DNA of 64,000 nt from positions 62,156,001 to 62,220,000 of the forward strand of contig NC_072893.1 of assembly GCF_027943255.1 (NCBI RefSeq), given 5' to 3'. The position numbers and the translations under genes are program-made. This stretch comes from Anastrepha obliqua (lineage: Eukaryota > Arthropoda > Insecta > Diptera > Tephritidae). Positions within the stretch are counted from its first letter, which is position 1. Every line of letters begins with the position of its first letter. A model generated the notes under the pieces. It did no database searches, had not been told where the DNA came from, and saw nothing but the letters and a program-made list of their open reading frames with translations. Below are positions 11,776 to 23,945 of the stretch, piece after piece.

Positions 11776-12392
11776 CTCAAAAAGTTATTAACCGATCTAC
11801 CTGAAATTTTGCACCCATCTTTCCTATGATATTATGCACTTTCTATGTGAATTTACAATTGGAACATTTTTCGAAAAAATAATACATTTTTTTGATTTCT
11901 TTTTTTTTGAAGCATTTTATTCCGCGAATTTTTTCTTTCCATTTGCTTTTAATTGATATAAAAATTACATTAATAAAAAAAAAATTTTGGTTTTTTTGTA
12001 TGCAGGTCATTGATACCGATGTTAAAATGCCCTCCGATTGAGAAGCCCCGCTGCGACCTTCCTGGAAGAATTGAGTGTACATCCTCCATTTTAAATGATT
12101 AAAATAAAAAAAAAGTATATTATTTTAGTGTATAAATAAACTGTATGCCAATTTGGAAAAAAGTGTATTGACTTCTTCATTTAAAATAATTATAATGAAT
12201 ATCAAGGAAAATATGGCCCTTTACGGGTATCTGTCCCCTTAAAGAACTTGCTTAGTAAAAACGATGTTATCTGGCGAATAGATAACAAGCAATCAGAAAG
12301 CTGGATAGAAGAGGTAAAATTGCTTTTAACAAACCACAACAAGGCAAGATGAATGTGCACATACAAAAAACCTTAAGTACTAGTAGGATATA
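11776..12392. other. AT-rich spacer between two mariners
   Basis: Long A/T runs; a minus-strand frame at 12000-12080 is short and unrecognised. Ends at TA before the next mariner. Confidence 0.4.
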
Positions 12393-13286
12393 AAGGGTGG
12401 TTAAATTTCAAGGGCCGGTGTTGATTTCGAATAAAATACAATTTTTTTTTTTAAATTATTATCATTTCTCTTTATTATGATAATACTGGTGTGATTCAAT
12501 AATGCGCGGAGTAAAATATCGGCCAAATAGCCGCCGCGGCCTCGGCGGCACACCTCCATCCGATGGTCCAAATTTTCCATGCCGCTGAGGCATAATTGAG
12601 GTTCTATGCCGCTAATGTGCCGAATTATCTCATCCAATTAGCTCCAATTGACATCGCCACTACGTGAGGTTATTCGGCCATCAAATTTTTCGCACAAAAG
12701 TGCCATTGTTTGGTTAGCTGTGTGACAAGTGGCACCGTCCTCTTGAAACCACATATCGTTCACATCCATATCTTCTAATTCGAGCCATAAAAAGTTCGTT
12801 ATCATCTCACGATAGCGAACACTATTCACGGTAACTGGCTGACCGGCCTCATTTTGGAAAAAATACGGCCCAATGATGCCGCCGGCCCATAAACCGCACC
12901 AAACAGTCACTTTTTGTGGGTGCATTGGTTTTTCGCGAACAGCACCAATATTTTCTCCAGTATGAGCTGTACGAGCATGCACTGATGTTTTCACATCTCC
13001 TACAGACCCGGTTTGCTCAAACTTTTGCACAATTTTTCCGAATGTACGCACATTTGGAGGATTAAATTGATCGAAAAAATCATGAAGTGCGCGATATGCA
13101 TTTTAATTTGAACGCCCGTTTTCATAATACGCCTGAATAACTTTAACGCTTTGCTCGATTGTGTATTTATCCATGGTTCAAATTGAATTAGTCTGAAATT
13201 GACAAATGTTGAATGAAATGCACAAAAAGCTAGAAGTTTAGGTGTGGTTTACATTCAACATCGGCCCTTAAAATTTAACCGCCCTT
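12393..13286 (-). mobile_element. DD41D-type mariner, internally deleted
   Basis: An 894-bp element flanked by TA (12391-12392 and 13287-13288). Its ends are AAGGGTGGTTAAATTTCAAG and the inverse TTAAAATTTAACCGCCCTT. The transposase starts at ATG 13174 (MDKYTIEQSVKVIQ). An early stop near 13104 and a deletion of the first catalytic region follow, after which VTVWCGLWAGGIIGPYFF is readable. The second Asp is in MWFQEDGATCHT. A further deletion after SGDVNW removes the third Asp and joins the tail directly (EIIRHISGIEPQL, then VCRRGRGGYLADI). It is related to, but distinct from, the rosa-like copies at 4.8 and 61 kb. A partial sister copy lies at 60472-60741. Confidence 0.88.
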
Positions 13287-13384
13287 TACATAAGAAAAAA
13301 GGGTATTCACATCATCAGAGGGTGTGGTCCTAAGTGACAATAACAATCAATCACAATAAAAACACAAAAATCCATCAATGAACA

Positions 13385-14057
13385 AAAATCATTTCACGGC
13401 AAGCACGGACCATCTTTTAGCACCGTAACAAATTGGTACCATGAATTTCGAAGCGGTCTCTATCCACTCAACGTGGAATTCCGAGAAGATCATCCAAAAA
13501 CAAACAGTTGCTTTGCCGATCGTTAATCAGTCGTCATAAAAGCTGCCGTGAGATTGAGGCGTTTTTTGGCATTAGCGTGACGAGATTTTGAGATATTATT
13601 TTGTGTAATCACTGTTAGCAATTAACTAAATGTTTTGAACCCAGCTTGAATAAAACAAGTAAACATTAAATTTATTAAGTTTTATCTTCATTCTATAACT
13701 AATTTTCCTTAGGTCAAAAAGTTCTTAGTTTTTCTGCTACTCGTTGCAGGCGTTTCTTCCGAATCAATTTCACGACTTCCACTTACGAATATGCATAGAA
13801 GCCTACAGTTGATGAAATTCTCCCCTTTGTTGCACATCCTGTTTCAATCTATAATCACCAAACAACTCAAGTTGAGCTTTGTTTGTCGCGGTGCAACGCT
13901 CTTGGTGATGACGCTGCCAGACTGTTTGTACAATAACTTTGTGGTGAAGAGATGTGTTCGCGGTGCGTCCACCAGAGCCTTTGAAACGAGATTGAACAAA
14001 GTGCTTCGAAAATTGGCTCAAACGGACACAAATGTGTAGTCATCAACATGGAGAATA
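13385..14057 (+). pseudogene. DD34D mariner transposase relic, N- and C-terminal pieces
   Basis: Two separated pieces of one transposase type remain. At 13390-13500 the plus strand reads GKHGPSFSTVTNWYHEFRSG and then VEFREDHPKT, the second helix-turn-helix and linker of a mariner. At 13997-14057 it reads KCFENWLKRTQMC followed by HGEYFEE, the characteristic C-terminus of the same family as the copy at 38280-39539. The catalytic core between them is missing or too decayed to read. No terminal repeats recognised. Confidence 0.65.
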
Positions 14058-16669
14058 TTTTGAAGAAACCGAAAACCATTTCAACCATCAAAGTGTATTT
14101 TTCCATTGTAAGGCAAGAAATATAAAAAGCAATTCTCGTAGTCAAGAGGTTAACTAAGTTCTCGATTGGTCGCCAGGGTATACTGTGCTAATATAAGTCT
14201 TCTAGATGATATATGATATATTATAAACGATATGCATCATTAAAAATTTTTTCTTTAAGCATTTCATTATTTATTTTTGCCTGGCGGGTAGTCATCTCAC
14301 TTTGAATCGCTTTCGTTGTCAGATGCTTCGCCGTTTTTCCTGCATCCTTGCTGCCAAGCACAAACTGACAACTTTTGTGAACCCCACCCATTGCTCGGTA
14401 GTGTGACGCAGTTAATGCTCCTTCTCTTAACTTCCATTTTGATTTGTATTTGTTTTTCAGTGTAGGCACAAATGATCGCCTCCTTCACCTTCCTCTTCAA
14501 TTACAGCACGCAATCAGCCGAAAAATGTGTGATTTAATCACGCTCACCACAGGTGGGTTGAATAAATTTTTACAGGCAATAATTTTTTCGCGCCCAGAGC
14601 AAACAGCATTTACAAATTGCCAATAGCTTTTACCCACACCAGTAGAGCACGCTTCAGCTCCTTCTGCCGCATTGCCTGCGCTCCGCCCTCAAGCGCCGTA
14701 ACGCATACAAGACGACGATAAATGTTGGGAAATTTTCTGGAATTTCGTGGTTCACAAGCAATTTTTGACATTTATTTAACCTTAATTTCCACAACTGTGT
14801 ACAAACACACACGCAGGCATATGTACTTCAGCATTTGTGTGAATGTGGGGCTGCGTGCCCAAGGCTCAATAACTTTTTCTCTTTCACATGCCTACAAAAA
14901 ATAGCAGAGTAACAACAACAAAAAATTGTAAAAACCAAGAAAGAATTGACGAAATGAAAAACGCCGAAAGGCAGGAAAATAATGGTATGCCATGACATAT
15001 GTTAACATAAAGAAAACCACTCAACTCATATATCTTCGTCGATTCGTTGGCTTGATGCGAATGGTTGATTTATGTTGCCGCTGATTGCGCCGATAGCATA
15101 CCTGAGGAGGAAATGCGAATTTGGCTATGTGTTTGTGCTCGCATTTGTGTAGTCTGTTTGGACTGAGTGGAGCGAGGGGGTGGGAGCGAGGGATTCACTA
15201 ATGAAAAAGCACTAACCATCGTTTCAATGCAAACTTTTCTCGCTGTTTGGCATACCAGCACAGGCGGAAAGTCACACAGTCGGTTAAGTCGCACTGAACT
15301 CTTGCTTGAGGGAGCGCTGACTTCTCCTTCACCTGTTGACGCTGACAGTTGGCTGGTGTGCAAGCGGTACTTCCGTTTCGCTTTGTTTACAACTTTGCCT
15401 CCAATTTTCCGTTGGTTTTATTTTTTCTTTTTGCTGCAGTTCAATGAATGGCCACACCTTTGTTTGCTTTCTTCGATGAGCACTTCTGTCGGCAATTTTT
15501 GCCATAGGCGCATAAACAATTACCCATCAGCGAGGTCGGGGGTGACGGCGGTGTGACGGGGCGGTCGCATGTGGCTTTGTCACTGTGCTAGGCGTATGTG
15601 CTTGTATGTGTGCTTCAACGCGCTTTTCATTTTGCTGCCACTTTGGCTTTTATGCCCATTCGCTTTGCTTGTTCAGCTGGAAAGTTAAATTTCCGCATAT
15701 TTTATTTGAGTTTTATAAGAATAAAAAATGAAAAAATGAAAACTAGAATGCAAAATGAAAGAAAAAGTGAAAGGAAAAGGAAAAAAACGAAACAAAAAAT
15801 CAAGTGCTTGAGAGAAAAAATAACAGTTATAGTTATTAGTATTAAATTTTTACAATGCTTTTTATGCACATATTTTTTATATATACAGAAAGCGGCAAAA
15901 TCGTACACCTCTTTTTTTGGCTTTGCAAGGTTTGCAATATTTTCAAAGAATTTGTTTTTTGTGTTAATGTGCAAGTAAAGTCTAAACAATTTACTTATTT
16001 ATTTTTTAATTATTTCTTTTCCAGAAACATAAGTTTCAAAACTTTTGCATGATTTTAAAAATTTCACACATTTTCATGAATATTTATAAATTTTTTAATT
16101 TTTAATTTGAAAACTTGTTATGAAAATTTGTGAATTTTTAGTCAGAATTAAAGAAAAAGAAAGCATTTTTAAGTTTCATAACTAAATTTTAGTTCATCGT
16201 AGAGTAAGCTTCAAATAACTCGCAATTCTCCATATACAAAAAAGCCGTACATCTGTTATTTGGAGAAAATGCGCAACATCGTCAAGGAAAAAAATTATCA
16301 AAAATCAACGAGATGTTTGACTCACTTCTAAGTCACAATAGAATTAAGTGTGCAACAAAAACATTTTCTAAAAATTCGGAAAAAACTCAAATACTACAAA
16401 ATTAATTATGGTTGTATTTATTAAATTTAAGCTAAAAAAAAATATTATTTAAAAATTAAAAATTGTGATGCTTAGATGTAAATTCCATGAATATTTAAAA
16501 ATTTTGCAAAAAGTTCGAAATTTGGATTTTTTTGGTTTTTGTAATAGAACGAAATCAATTCAAACGCAAAAATAACCACAACAAAGCTTGATAAAAAAAA
16601 TGCCTGTAGCGAAGTGCACATAACAGAAGTGAAACTTTCAAGGCAGACAAAGAAAAAGGGAGGGACCCG

Positions 16670-16723
16670 AGAGAGAATGAGAGAGAGAGAGCGAGAATGA
16701 GAAAGAGAGAGAGAGAGAGAAAG
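16670..16723 (+). repeat. Interrupted (GA)n microsatellite
   Basis: Runs of GAGAGAGAGA interrupted by AAT and CGA steps over about 54 bases. Confidence 0.85.
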
Positions 16724-16999
16724 AATATAATATATATCTAAATAAATTCACAACATTTGCAGAGAATACAAAAACACAAAATTGACCAAAAACGGAGAAG
16801 AGTCGACCGGTGTAGGTAAACGCCGGACACGAACCTTGGCACCAACGTGCACTACTCCGAGCGCTTATCACCCGCACAAATGCAGCGATTTCAAGACCGC
16901 AGCAACGGCACAAATTACCGCAAGGCAATACCAATAAATCTGCCGCCGGAATGGATAGCACTTTATAGTACGCACAAGTACTAGCCACGAAACGGAAAA

Positions 17000-17158
17000 A
17001 CGCCAAAAAGTAGGCACCAAAAAAGCGCCAAAAAAATTGGGACCAAAAAATACCCCAAAGAGTAGGCACCAAGGAAATATAACGCCAAAATGTAGGCACT
17101 AAAAATATATTTCCTACAAATTTGCAAAAACAAACAAGCGCCAAAAAGTAGGCAGTGT
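17000..17158 (+). repeat. Irregularly spaced GCCAAAA-GTAGGCAC motif cluster
   Basis: CGCCAAAAAGTAGGCAC recurs with small changes four times in ~150 bases (near 17005, 17066, 17083 and 17138). Spacing varies and the units are separated by AT-rich filler. On the minus strand the units read as repeated LVPTFW/LVPTLW in a 176-codon open frame, which I judge accidental. Confidence 0.6.
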
Positions 17159-17648
17159 TATTTCTCACTAGAAATTAGCAACCACGAGGAAAAAAATAGC
17201 CTAAAGTGTATCTAAGATATATGTATATAAGGTATAGCTCTCTCTCTCCTTTTCCTCTACGTTATATCTTTTTTCTCTCTCGCGGAACGAAAAAGCCCAA
17301 AACGTTGCATGGCCTTGAAATTTAACTCTCCATTCTCGCTCGTCCATCGACGTCTAAATTTCACTTAAAAAATTGAGAAGATTAAGTCAGAGTTTAACAT
17401 TATATGTGGACTTTGTCATTATGGCATTCGCTCTAGTAAAAATATCTTTTTTGTGACGACCTGGTACGAATTTGAAATCTTAAATAATATCATTGGCAAA
17501 CGGTAAGTACTTCTACAGCAGTCAGAAATTTCTCGGAGAATTTTTTTAATGTTTTTGTTTTTTATAAAAACTTAGCAATTATAGAAAACGTTACTTTAAT
17601 GCTAGAATGTTATACATTGCCTCTAGTACGTAATCCAGAAAATAAACA

Positions 17649-17830
17649 AAGTGGTATAAAATTAATCACCCTATACACCCTGCAATATGCAAACAGGCAA
17701 TCCATGGGGCAGGTAAAGATCAAAATAAACATTTACATTACTCAAAATATTTTTTTGTTTTATTAATTTTTTTGATTTGTAAAAAAATTTATTCAAAAAC
17801 AAATTTGGATGACTAATTTTGCGCCACCTG
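17649..17830. repeat. MITE, about 180 bp, copy 1
   Basis: Left end GTGGTATAAAATTAATCACC, right end GGATGACTAATTTTGCGCCAC. These are inverted relatives, and the whole unit aligns with 22213-22391, including internal AGATCAAAATAAA and the central A/T runs. No coding sequence. A lone right end of the same kind sits at 45298-45320. Confidence 0.65.
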
Positions 17831-18174
17831 ATATTCGTTTTTACAGCAGTTGAAAAATCAAAAAGTATAAGTGTCTCAAGCCATTAGAATAATAAAATAC
17901 TTTGCCTTGACGGCAGAACAGAACATGCCGGATATTGCTAGTTTATTACAAAAAAATTGGTCCAATTATGAAAAAAAGTAGTAAAAACTTTATTTTGAAA
18001 AGCTTAAAAAAGTCGACAAAACTTCATAAAGAATTCCAACGCTTTTATTAGATACGTTTTTAATTCTTTCAATCATGGCCGAGGCCCATTTTATGCATAG
18101 AAACAAAAATTACGAGTTTTCTTCTGCGCAATGTTGCATTATTACCAGCTAAGAATCTTCTCCCCTGAAGAAGA

Positions 18175-18395
18175 ACTGGTCTTAAGGTTGACACCCTAAA
18201 ATCAGTATACAAAATCTGTGACGAATCAAACACAGAATTTACCTATTTGGGCATCAAAATATTAGCCAATAAGGATATACCATTGGCAATTACTGACTGA
18301 GTTTTAGCAGCAAATAAGTTTTATTACTCTAATTTGAAACTGCTTAAGTTAAAGTTATTATCTCGCGACCAAAAATTAAGAATATACAAAAGTTG
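18175..18395 (+). pseudogene. Non-LTR reverse transcriptase fragment
   Basis: About 70 codons of the reverse transcriptase region downstream of the YADD box are readable: EFTYLGIKI (the YLG strand), then an in-frame TGA, then VLAANKFYYSNLK and LLSRDQKLRIYK. The pattern YLG...N.CYF...LLSRRTKLTLYK is the same as in the RTE-like copy at 2.0-2.1 kb, though the sequences are clearly diverged. Flanks are not recognisable. Confidence 0.7.
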
Positions 18396-19059
18396 AAGGA
18401 GCGGCGGGGGAAGGGGGGCGAAAGGTTGTGAATGAAGCAATGGCTCACCAAGGACTGTGATGCTAAGAAGAATACGACGGAGAAGAACCTCGTCTTAACT
18501 TCTAAATTCTTAGCAGCAGCCATTTAAAACATTCAGCATTATGTGGCACACAAAATAAATTCCCAAAACGAAACCTTCAAACTTTGACCAAATTTTTAAA
18601 ATTTTTTAGGAAACTTTGTTGATATTCCAATTGTGTTTCAAAACGTTTGTGCTTTTGGTTTTTGTTTTTTTTTTCGGAATATATGTTAAAATTTCATATC
18701 AAAAATATGTCTAGAAATTCGAATTCTAACCGTGGAATTGGGATGGAAAGTTTGTAGAATTTTCCAAATTTTTTCATACAATTGTCTTAGATTTTGAGTG
18801 GTTTTTGTCAGAAATACTTTCATGCAAAAATAATGAACCATTAAAAGATAAACAAGTAAATAAGAAATTTTCAAAATTGTAACAGTGTGTAAATAAATAG
18901 TCAAATAACCGATATTTTGCAGGTCAGCTAATCATTTCGTTGCTTTAATACTCTTTATCATCTTCATCATCATTCCTTCGTCTCCGTTGCGGAACAGAGG
19001 ATCAAAGTAAAACTTTTCCATTTTGTGTGATTACCGGTTATATTTTTCACTTGTTGCCA

Positions 19060-19335
19060 GGTCATTGTTTTGTAAACGGCTTCCTATTACTCTTCGAAGC
19101 AGCGTCGCTAAGAGACCCTAGGTCTCCTCTTCTGCGCTGTCCTTGGGGGTTCCAGTCCAGCACTTGTTCGCTGATTTCAGTGCCACCTTTCCGTGGGGTA
19201 TGGCCAAGCCATCTTGCAATTGGTTTTTGATGGCATCCTCGATGCAATTCGGTATTGCATATCCAGTTGTCTGTCCACCAGATATGTAATGTGCGTTTGC
19301 TTGGACTGTCACACCGGAAGATTGTAGATACATCT
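19060..19335 (-). pseudogene. LINE reverse transcriptase C-terminal fragment
   Basis: The minus strand reads ARWLGHTPRKGGTEI and then VLDWNPQGQRRRG, the conserved basic C-terminal signature (W-x-GH-LRK ... LDWNPQG-RRGRP) of one group of arthropod non-LTR retrotransposons. Upstream frame segments such as IWWTDNWI and NCIEDAIKNQLQDG-type readings are scattered over three frames, so several frameshifts are present. The fragment at 47820-48735 carries the middle part of a similar protein. Not functional. Confidence 0.6.
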
Positions 19336-19906
19336 TAATGCTAACATACGTTAACCCGGCTCATCATGATCGCACCAGCGATATTTTCTACCGTCCATGT
19401 TTACCGATTTTTGTTTCGCTTATTTGTTCGTTTTGTTTCTATTTTCGCTTTTACGAAAAATTTACATTTATACGAGAAATCTATTTTGTATGGTGTATTT
19501 CGAGGAACATTATGCAAAATAGGTGGAAAAATTATATGCATGCTGCCATGCTCTCAGGGCACTCAATTTACGAATTTAGAAATCTGTAGCAAACCATTCT
19601 CTATGTTTTTTAAGTTAAGTGGAGTTTAGGTTAACCAGAAACAGTCTTGGCTAATAGAGCTTTAAGCGTGTATACATATGTATTCTGTCTAGTGACCACC
19701 ATGGTGCCTAATTTAAAGCTGAAGCAAAATTGTAGCAAAATCGCACAATACTTTTATATTAAAAAAACATATTTTTTCCACTTTCATTTAAATTTGTTTT
19801 AATTCTGCTTAAGATATTATATGAAGTACTTTATTTTGCGCTTGTTGTATATAAGTATTGTAATATTTCCCAAAGCTCTGAGCCAAATTTCCATATTTTT
19901 GTTATA
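19336..19906. other. AT-rich spacer
   Basis: No recognised feature; ends at the TA duplication of the next mariner. Confidence 0.4.
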
Positions 19907-21129
19907 CAAGGTGACGTCCAAAATAAAAAAGACTGGCGAAATAAAACGGTCTTTGATGACACCATCTTTTTAATGAGTTAGTTACATCTCTAGTTGACTT
20001 CCAGTAAAAGTTTGGTGGCATTCGGTTCAGTGGAATCGAAGTTATTGCGTCTAAAGAGTCAGTATGTTTGTGTCATCGGCCCAAAAATGAGTTTCGAGCA
20101 AAGAGCAAACAACAAATTTTTTTATAAAATCGGTAAAACGTTTACCGAAACATTTAAATTGTATCGATAATTGTTTATCTCATGTCAGAGATCAATAGTG
20201 GTTTACACGTTTCAGAGATGGTTGTGAGGACATAAATAACAATGAAAATACGGGCCGCTCAAAAATGAGCCGGAATCATCGTTGGAACTTATGGAATCGG
20301 AGTTGAGTACTTCCAAAACATCGATTTATTGCATTTAGCTGATAACTTGGGCTTACGAAAGATCTTTGTTCGTTGCATTCCGAATAAGTTAACTGAGGAC
20401 CAAAAATTGCTCAGAATTCAATATTCTAAAGACTTCATTAAAGAGGCGAGAAAAGACGAGAACTTCCTTTACAACTTTGTAACTGGTGATGAAACGCGGT
20501 GTTTCTAACATGAGCAGCCTCAAACAAGACGTCAAAGTGCCGAATGGAAGGCCACAGACGAGCCACCACCAAAAAAATCGCGCGTGGAGAAGTCAAAGAT
20601 CAAGTTGTTTTTACGAGTCCTAAGGAATTGTCCACAAGGAGTTCGAGCCAATGGGCCAAACTGTCAATGCAATTTTCTCAGTGGGCGTTTTGAAGCATTT
20701 ATTACATCGCATTCGTTGAATTCGCCCTGAATACCGCGAAGGAGGAAGCTGGCACTTATGCATGATAATGCACCATCTCATCGCTTCACTCTTGTGACGG
20801 ATTTTTTGGCTAGAAATCGCATTTCAATCATTCACCGTATTCGCTACCTGATATCGCAATCTGTGACTGCTACCTATTCAGGCATTTCATTTGGCCATAA
20901 AAAGAAAACGTTTAGCGTCCGTAGAGGCCATCCAGAGGCTTATATCTTGAAGAACGTTCCGGTCAATGACCTGAAACACCCTTTCGAAAAGGTTTTAGAT
21001 CGCGCAAAATAGTGTATCGAGGCCAGAGGGGACTATTTTGAATAAATAAACTCGAAGTTATCAGGACAAAGCTTCTGTCGTTTCTATTTTATCTCAGTCT
21101 TGGTCTTGTTTATTTTGGACTTCACCTTG
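19907..21129 (+). mobile_element. DD34D mariner, full-length but heavily mutated
   Basis: A 1223-bp element with TA duplications (19905-19906 and 21130-21131). Ends are CAAGGTGACGTCCAAAATAA and the inverse TTATTTTGGACTTCACCTTG. The transposase begins at ATG 20087 (MSFEQRANN) and decays at once into several frames. The catalytic domain starts with NFVTGDETRCF, which holds the first Asp and is followed by an in-frame TAA. Then come ROSAEWKA-like RRQSAEWKATDEPP and a frameshifted central part. The second Asp is in LMHDNAPSHR. The block that should hold the third Asp is unrecognisable. The C-terminus FEKVLDRAK is present. An internally deleted sister copy lies at 26127-26634. Confidence 0.9.
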
Positions 21130-21470
21130 TAATTACTTTTTACTTAAACATGAGTGTTATATTTTCTAGTGAGAGCATTTCCAGCTAAGTTTATTGTCTA
21201 TAGTCATACCCAAGTATTTTGCCTTTGTATCGTCGTGAATTCGTATATTGTTTATGAGTCTTGGATTACATTGTTTTTGGTTATTTTTTGTTATGTGACG
21301 TTTTTATTTGTGTTGATTGTATTTCACCATTTCTTGAACCATTGAATGGTGTTTGTTGGATCACCCTAATGACATTCGCAGCGAATATAAAAACGCTCTG
21401 ATATTCACTCATAATGTTAACTAAATCAGTATTTGACATTTGTGAGTTAAACACTTTAAGGTTTATAAAA
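21130..21470. other. Non-coding spacer
   Basis: No recognised feature; short AT-rich frames only. Confidence 0.4.
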
Positions 21471-21600
21471 ACAGAATAAAACAAGGAGAATTCATTCTTT
21501 GTTATCTACTTTGCGAATACTTTTCTTTCAAACGTAAAAACACTGTTGTTGGTCTAGTGCCGCCACCTCCAATTAATGCGCCTTGTAATAAATTAACTGA
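21471..21600 (+). repeat. Dispersed repeat, uninterrupted copy
   Basis: Contains ATTCATTCTTTGTTATCTAC, then AATACTTTTCTTTCAAACGT and GTTGTTGGTCTAGTGCCGCC. It aligns on both sides of the mariner insertion at 4796-6067 and so represents the undisturbed version of that site. Its right part (GCCACCTCCAATTAATG..CCTTGTAAT) is also similar to 45310-45350. Confidence 0.7.
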
Positions 21601-21840
21601 TTAATTTACGTCGTTTCGTCTCAAATGGGTAGAGGAATTTGGTTTCCTTACAGATCAACATTCGTGTAGCCCCACTACCTAAGCTTTGTGGTGCCTGGGA
21701 AAATAATCCTTGGGATCAACAGTGTTGTTAAGCAACTCCTGAAGTTTTTCAATCACATTCATCCCATGTGGTCGATGTGGATTTGTGAATAGCTACCATT
21801 CAGTAAGGTACCAAATCCACTGTGGGAGTGAAACATTAAT

Positions 21841-22022
21841 CCCCCTTCGGCAGGCAAAAGCAAACTTCGGAGCGTATCTCTGCCATGAAAAAGCGCCTCA
21901 TAAAAAGCAATCTGCCGGATGTCGTAGACCTGTAGGTGCCTCGATTTGTGGTAAAACTAGAAGACGCACATTACTAATCGCAGAATGAGCTCAAATTAAA
22001 AACGAAGCTTGTACGCGCCAAA
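21841..22022 (+). repeat. tRNA-derived SINE, body only, diverged
   Basis: SINE body blocks are visible: CCCTTCGGCAGGCAAAAGC, ATCTCTGCCATGAAAAAGCG, GACCTGTAGGTGCCTCGATT and GTACGCGCCAAAAAAGG. The tRNA-like head is not clearly present; the 30-60 bases before the start may be a decayed remnant. Confidence 0.7.
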
Positions 22023-22212
22023 AAAGGTGGACGTACAAACAACAACAAATTTTTTTTTATTTATTCAGCAAAATTCAATATCTCGAAAACGGTTGGAAGT
22101 TTGGAAATAATATCATATAATCAAAATTCATCACATGACTTAAAAAATAAAGAAAATCAAATGACTTAAATAATAAATACGACTTTATCGACAACTTTGC
22201 ATATGCATGTGC

Positions 22213-22391
22213 AAGGTGGGGCTAAATTAATCATCTTATCGGAAGATTTATAATTTTTGCAAAAAGCGTCGTACATGTCGGAGCGCATATAGGTCAAAAT
22301 AAAGATTTCCCTTACTTAAAATCAATTTTTTTTTATTTTATCAAACAGTTATATGAAAACAACATTGGATGATTAATTTAGCGCCATCTTT
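22213..22391. repeat. MITE, about 180 bp, copy 2
   Basis: Ends AAGGTGGGGCTAAATTAATC and the inverse GATTAATTTAGCGCCATCTT. Aligns with 17649-17830 across its length. No coding sequence. Confidence 0.7.
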
Positions 22392-23820
22392 TATATATAT
22401 AAGCCTGACCGAGCCAATTACTTTGCAATAATTGACAAGGGCTCTAAGTCAGTTAAGGTTATATGTTAAAGGTCTCTCCTAGACTATTCGTATTAAATGA
22501 ACAAATTTTGCTTGAGTACAAACTTTCTAAAAAAGGTACTTATGCAGTGCATGATAAAAAACTGAGTAATTTCGATGCAAGGATACAGTATAGAATTTTA
22601 CAATTTTTTGGTAAGTATTTCGTTTATAGTCGCAAACTTTGTATCTTATCCTAAATAGCTAATACTTGTTTACCTATTTCAACCTAACCCAGCTCAACTA
22701 TGACATAGCTCATAATAGCCAATTCCCATTTTTCCTTATATATTTTCTATTGGCTTTTTTTATAAAAATTTAAACCACCAATTTTTTCTCCTTTACTCGC
22801 TTTATATCTCAACATTAGATTTATTGCCTTTCTCCACCACTGCGATGCTTCAATTTCCTGTCTGGAAGTCTCAATGTAGCCAAGAGCCAACATCGCATGA
22901 CAACAATAATGTTACAATGACAGGGGCGTTGATTGGAATGGCAATGGTGACGTCTGAGGCGGCGATTGTGGTAATAAGTAAATAAAAGATGTATTAAAAT
23001 ATAACTGTGTCAGCGGGGTGGAATAAAAGACATTGTCGGATGAAGTGGAAGAGGCAAAATTATGGCAAATAGAAGTAAAAGGCTGCTGGCATAGGAAACC
23101 TACGGAGTAGAACTTTCGAAGTGAAGCATTGCGAATAGAATTGAAAGACAGGATTGCTTTAGTGGAAAGCACAGAGCGTAAAGCGTATTAGCAGCGGATG
23201 TTCAGGAACTTCACTCAATTTGTTCTGACTTCGTCAATAGACACGCAGCGTGCGCCGTGAGATGAATTCTTTTGCGCATTTTCCGCACAGAGGCAATGAT
23301 AATGATGCGAAGACAGGCAGTGAGGGAACAAAAGAAAAGTATTCGCTGACTGGCCATGGGAGTGGAGGAAAAGAAAAGTTGCCTTGATAAAATGTTATTG
23401 TGCTGGACGATGATGCTGATAAAATTCTATAGAGTTTGTGTTGGCGGCAAAGTTCATTTCAAATGGTTTGATTAATGACAAAGCAATAAAGGTTTTGTAG
23501 GCAATTGTATGTGGAACAGGCTTCGAGAAGGGGATGAAATCTTGTCTTTGAACTTGATTTCGGTCAAAGTTTGTTAGAGCGAAAATTAGTTGTAAAATAA
23601 AGTTGAGCATTAATTTGGGATGAAGAAAGGAAATTGACATACAAAGGTCAACTGAATTTTGTATTAACAACTTGTTGACAGATGAAAACAGGTTTACCTA
23701 TTGATGATTTTTTAATTTTTAAGTTAAAAGGGTTTTATTATTGCTGCAGTAGTGAATGTCAAGTCTTCGAGATATTTTGGTTATTACATTTGAATTGAAT
23801 TCATAAAAGGCATAAGTTGA
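22392..23820. other. Non-coding DNA, no recognised feature
   Basis: Bases 22860-23400 are less AT-rich and purine-heavy on the plus strand, which may be retained host intron. Open frames here have no known domain. Confidence 0.4.
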
Positions 23821-23824
23821 ATTT

Positions 23825-23945
23825 TGTTGTTGTAGCAGCATAAACATTCCCCATACATATTTCCGTGGAAGGAAGAAATGCCGCTGGAGTAACAGTCCTT
23901 GGCGGGATATAAATCCGCGTCGTTCCGGTAACGTCGTGGGAACGA
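23825..23945 (+). repeat. Dispersed repeat of unknown class, copy 1
   Basis: GTAGCAGCATAAACATTCCC, CCATACATATTTCCGTGGAA and CGTCGTTCCGGTAACGTCGT align with 56985-57105 (GTAGCAGCACAAACATTCTC, ATACATATTTGAGTC, GGGTCGTACTGGTAACGTAG). No coding sequence or inverted ends recognised. Confidence 0.7.

Larger units (their letters stand above)
14058..17648. other. Long non-coding stretch, probably host intron
   Basis: No recognised coding sequence. Bases 14630-15660 are noticeably more GC-rich than the surroundings and free of recognised transposons, which fits retained host intron or regulatory DNA. Bases 15700-16600 are very AT-rich. Open frames here (for example 15167-15556 plus, 16638-17168 minus) have no known domains. 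Confidence 0.4.

Noticed and set aside
14221..14500. Minus-strand frame with MPTLKNKYKSKWKLREGALT
   Set aside because: Not recognised, two overlapping frames compete and no splice or promoter context; kept as intron.
15167..15989. Several open frames of 95-129 codons on both strands
   Set aside because: Low-complexity or Lys/Phe-rich translations of AT-rich DNA, overlapping on opposite strands, without domains.
16638..17168. A 176-codon minus-strand frame rich in Phe, Trp and Leu, suggesting membrane segments
   Set aside because: Its composition comes from A-rich DNA, GA repeats and the GTAGGCAC words; no homology, no splice signals and no plausible start context.
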